The notes below the pieces were generated by a model. The model saw nothing but the letters and a program-made list of their open reading frames with translations. It searched no databases and had not been told where the DNA came from. From the NCBI GenBank assembly GCA_023440105.1, contig JAEXSY010000212.1, positions 1-8,063 on the forward strand: 8,063 nt of DNA, read 5' to 3'. A program made the position numbers and the translations under genes. Below, in pieces: positions 6,247-8,063 of the stretch; position 1 is the first letter of the stretch; every line of letters begins with the position of its first letter. Source of the DNA: Bacillota bacterium. Its GTDB lineage: Bacteria; Bacillota; Clostridia; Clostridiales; Clostridiaceae.

Positions 6247-8063
6247 GTGGCACCAGGTGCAAAAAATAGTTTTTTTGATGTTTTTAGTTTATCAAGGGTT
6301 ATTTTTATAATTATATTACTACCTGTATCTCTTTTTTTAGGAAATTATAATGTTAAAATTTATCATTTTTTCTGCGAGATAATAATTATTCTTCTTTTAT
6401 CTAGCATTGCCATTGTTACAATTTTTTCTTCAGGTATTAATAAGAACCAATGGTTTAGATTTTTAGGTATTTGCTTTTCTATAGTAGTTTTGTTTCAGTT
6501 ATTTCATCTTATATTCTCTGATGAATTAAATATATTTAAGGAATCTAATTATTATTTATCTTATTTTTTTGATATAGCTGAAAGCTATGTGGCATCCTTA
6601 GCTATTTTGATATTCTTATGTCTGTGCTATAAAAATAATAACCCTGTAAAGGTAACCTATTATTTTTTACTAATTCCTATAATACTATTGTTAATGATTA
6701 AATTTCGTTTAATGCCTTTCTTGCTAAAGCCTAATAGCAAAGGGTTCAATACTGTTGGAGAGCTGAGTATAGTCTGTTTAAATGTTCTTGCTCTGATAGT
6801 TAGCCATCTAAGAAAAAGTGACTTTTCTTTAGACATCCAGTGTTATATAGGAATAGGTTTAATTTTCGATATATATTCCAAAATATTTTTGTTAATTAAC
6901 TGGAAGTATTTCAATATATCATATATTGTATATCATTATTATAAAGCCATGGGTATGTATATGATCTACATAATTATATTAAAGAAAACACTACTACAAC
7001 CTGTAGGTATGCTCAATGAAGAGCTATATAAACAAAACCTGGACCTAATTAATTCAGAAAAAATAATCAAAGATAAAGAAAGAGTATATAGAAATGTTAT
7101 TGAAAAGATACCAATACCAATTTATTTGAGTAATGATCACAAAATTGAATTTGCTAATGAATCTATGATGAGATTATTAAAGGCTGATTCTCAAGAAGCT
7201 TTGATAGGCACGGATGTAAGATCTATAGTTGATCCTTCTTCTTTAGAACAAGTGATAAAGGTAGTAAGTGAAGCCAGGGAGGATAACCCTGTTATCGCTT
7301 TTCCTGAAAAGATTATTGACTTTAAGAATAATATCCTAGATGCAGAATTCACTTGTCTTCCTATAGATAGCTTAACTGGGTCTTTTAGAATGGTATTAAT
7401 AACAGATATGACGGCAGTAAAAAAATCTGAAGCTATGGAAACTGCTTTAGAGGAAGCGAAGGAAAATGAGAGGATGTATTCTGAATACTTTGCTAATCTA
7501 TCTCATGAATTCAGAACCCCTATCAATGTTATTTACAGCTCTTCTCAAATGATTAATATGTATGCTGAAAAGGGCTCTAGAGAAAAGATTATAAATTATA
7601 ATGATATAATTAAGCAGAATTGCTATAGAATATCAAAACTTGTAAATAATATAATAGATTCCAGCAGGATTAATGAAGGGTTTTATAGAATTAACCCCGT
7701 AATGCTTGACTTCATTTCCCTGGTAGAGGATACAGTTGCATCTGTTTCTCCTTTCTTGCAGGAGCAAAATGTGAAGATTATTTTTGATACAGAGGAGGAG
7801 GAGCTGCCTTTATACTGTGATCCAGATAAAATTGAAAGAATAGTATTAAACCTCTTGTCTAATGCTGTGAAGTATAAAAAAGAAGGGGAGGGAAAAATTG
7901 AGGTTAACATTTATATCCTGAACGATGACTTTGTAGAGCTTTCCATAAAGGATAATGGAAGAGGAATTCCAAAAGAAAAAATTGAGATTTTATTTAATAG
8001 ATTTACAAAGGTTGATAAATCCTTTACTAGAGTTCAAGAGGGCTCTGGACTGGGACTTTATAT
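6247..8063 (+). CDS. Membrane sensor histidine kinase, MASE3-like/PAS/HisKA/HATPase (3' end beyond window)
   Basis: An uninterrupted frame of 605 codons runs from GTG 6247 to the window edge. Residues 1-250 hold about seven hydrophobic segments (about 17-32, 42-61, 72-90, 114-127, 137-152, 172-188, 198-217, with another near 235-247), arranged like a MASE3 sensor domain. A short linker or coiled coil (about 255-280) leads to a PAS domain (about 280-395, VIEKIPIPIYLSNDHKIEFA). The kinase core shows the H-box NLSHEFRTPIN with phospho-acceptor H420, the N-box NLLSNAVKY (N539), the G1 box DNGRGIP (from D569), the F-box FNRF and the G2 box GSGLGLY (from G599). Only the last part of the ATPase domain, and any receiver domain, is missing. 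GAGGTGG six bases before GTG supports the start, and the first in-frame ATG is far downstream. No response regulator gene is visible upstream, so it may be an orphan kinase. The ligand is unknown. Confidence 0.92.
   Translation, partial: MAPGAKNSFFDVFSLSRVIFIIILLPVSLFLGNYNVKIYHFFCEIIIILLLSSIAIVTIFSSGINKNQWFRFLGICFSIVVLFQLFHLIFSDELNIFKESNYYLSYFFDIAESYVASLAILIFLCLCYKNNNPVKVTYYFLLIPIILLLMIKFRLMPFLLKPNSKGFNTVGELSIVCLNVLALIVSHLRKSDFSLDIQCYIGIGLIFDIYSKIFLLINWKYFNISYIVYHYYKAMGMYMIYIIILKKTLLQPVGMLNEELYKQNLDLINSEKIIKDKERVYRNVIEKIPIPIYLSNDHKIEFANESMMRLLKADSQEALIGTDVRSIVDPSSLEQVIKVVSEAREDNPVIAFPEKIIDFKNNILDAEFTCLPIDSLTGSFRMVLITDMTAVKKSEAMETALEEAKENERMYSEYFANLSHEFRTPINVIYSSSQMINMYAEKGSREKIINYNDIIKQNCYRISKLVNNIIDSSRINEGFYRINPVMLDFISLVEDTVASVSPFLQEQNVKIIFDTEEEELPLYCDPDKIERIVLNLLSNAVKYKKEGEGKIEVNIYILNDDFVELSIKDNGRGIPKEKIEILFNRFTKVDKSFTRVQEGSGLGLY

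Noticed and set aside
6234..6260. Resemblance of GAGGTGGGATACCGTGG to the T-box core AGGGTGGNACCGCG
   Set aside because: The spacing is wrong by extra bases, the upstream DNA is a racemase remnant with no room for stem I and a specifier loop, and the stretch is better explained as a ribosome binding site and start codon.
7683..7910. Minus-strand open frame of 75 codons within the kinase region
   Set aside because: It is antisense to the HisKA/HATPase coding region with intact boxes, so it is a shadow frame.

Overview
The window looks like chromosomal DNA from a low-GC, probably spore-forming clostridial Firmicute. The evidence is AT-rich intergenic DNA, strong AAGGAGG-type ribosome binding sites, GTG and TTG starts, heavy AGA/AGG arginine use, and a pyrF-pyrK-pyrD-pyrE gene order typical of clostridia. 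No tRNA, rRNA, CRISPR array, insertion sequence or phage gene was seen.

Positions 1-2463 (+ strand) are the 3' part of a pyrimidine biosynthesis operon: the end of pyrF, then pyrK, pyrD (class 1B catalytic subunit) and pyrE. PyrD and PyrK form the NAD-linked dihydroorotate dehydrogenase. PyrE and PyrF then convert orotate to OMP and UMP. The operon ends at a strong hairpin (2492-2531) shared with a convergent gene.

Positions 2542-3618 (- strand) encode a DUF1611/DgcN-like protein with a P-loop-like motif. Across an AT-rich divergent intergenic region (3619-3846) lies a + strand gene, best started at TTG 3847. It encodes a membrane-anchored zinc metallopeptidase of the peptidase MA-like (gluzincin) type with a helical, TPR-like C-terminus.

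Positions 5537-6159 hold a broken PLP-dependent alanine/ornithine racemase-family gene. Its N-terminal about 76 codons are joined out of frame to its C-terminal about 134 codons. The join is a 10-bp word that makes sense in both frames, as expected for a deletion between short direct repeats.

From 6247 to the window edge runs one uninterrupted reading frame for a membrane histidine kinase: a MASE3-like multi-helix sensor, PAS, HisKA and HATPase. It starts at GTG and is truncated by the window end. Just upstream is a good match to a sigma-H promoter overlapping an imperfect Spo0A-box-like sequence, all flanked by a 13-bp inverted repeat. This suggests, without proof, an orphan kinase tied to the transition-state/sporulation network.

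The most notable points are the racemase deletion junction, the sigma-H-like promoter before the kinase, and the DUF1611 gene lying near a dead amino-acid racemase. I see no clear evidence of a wholly new multi-gene system.
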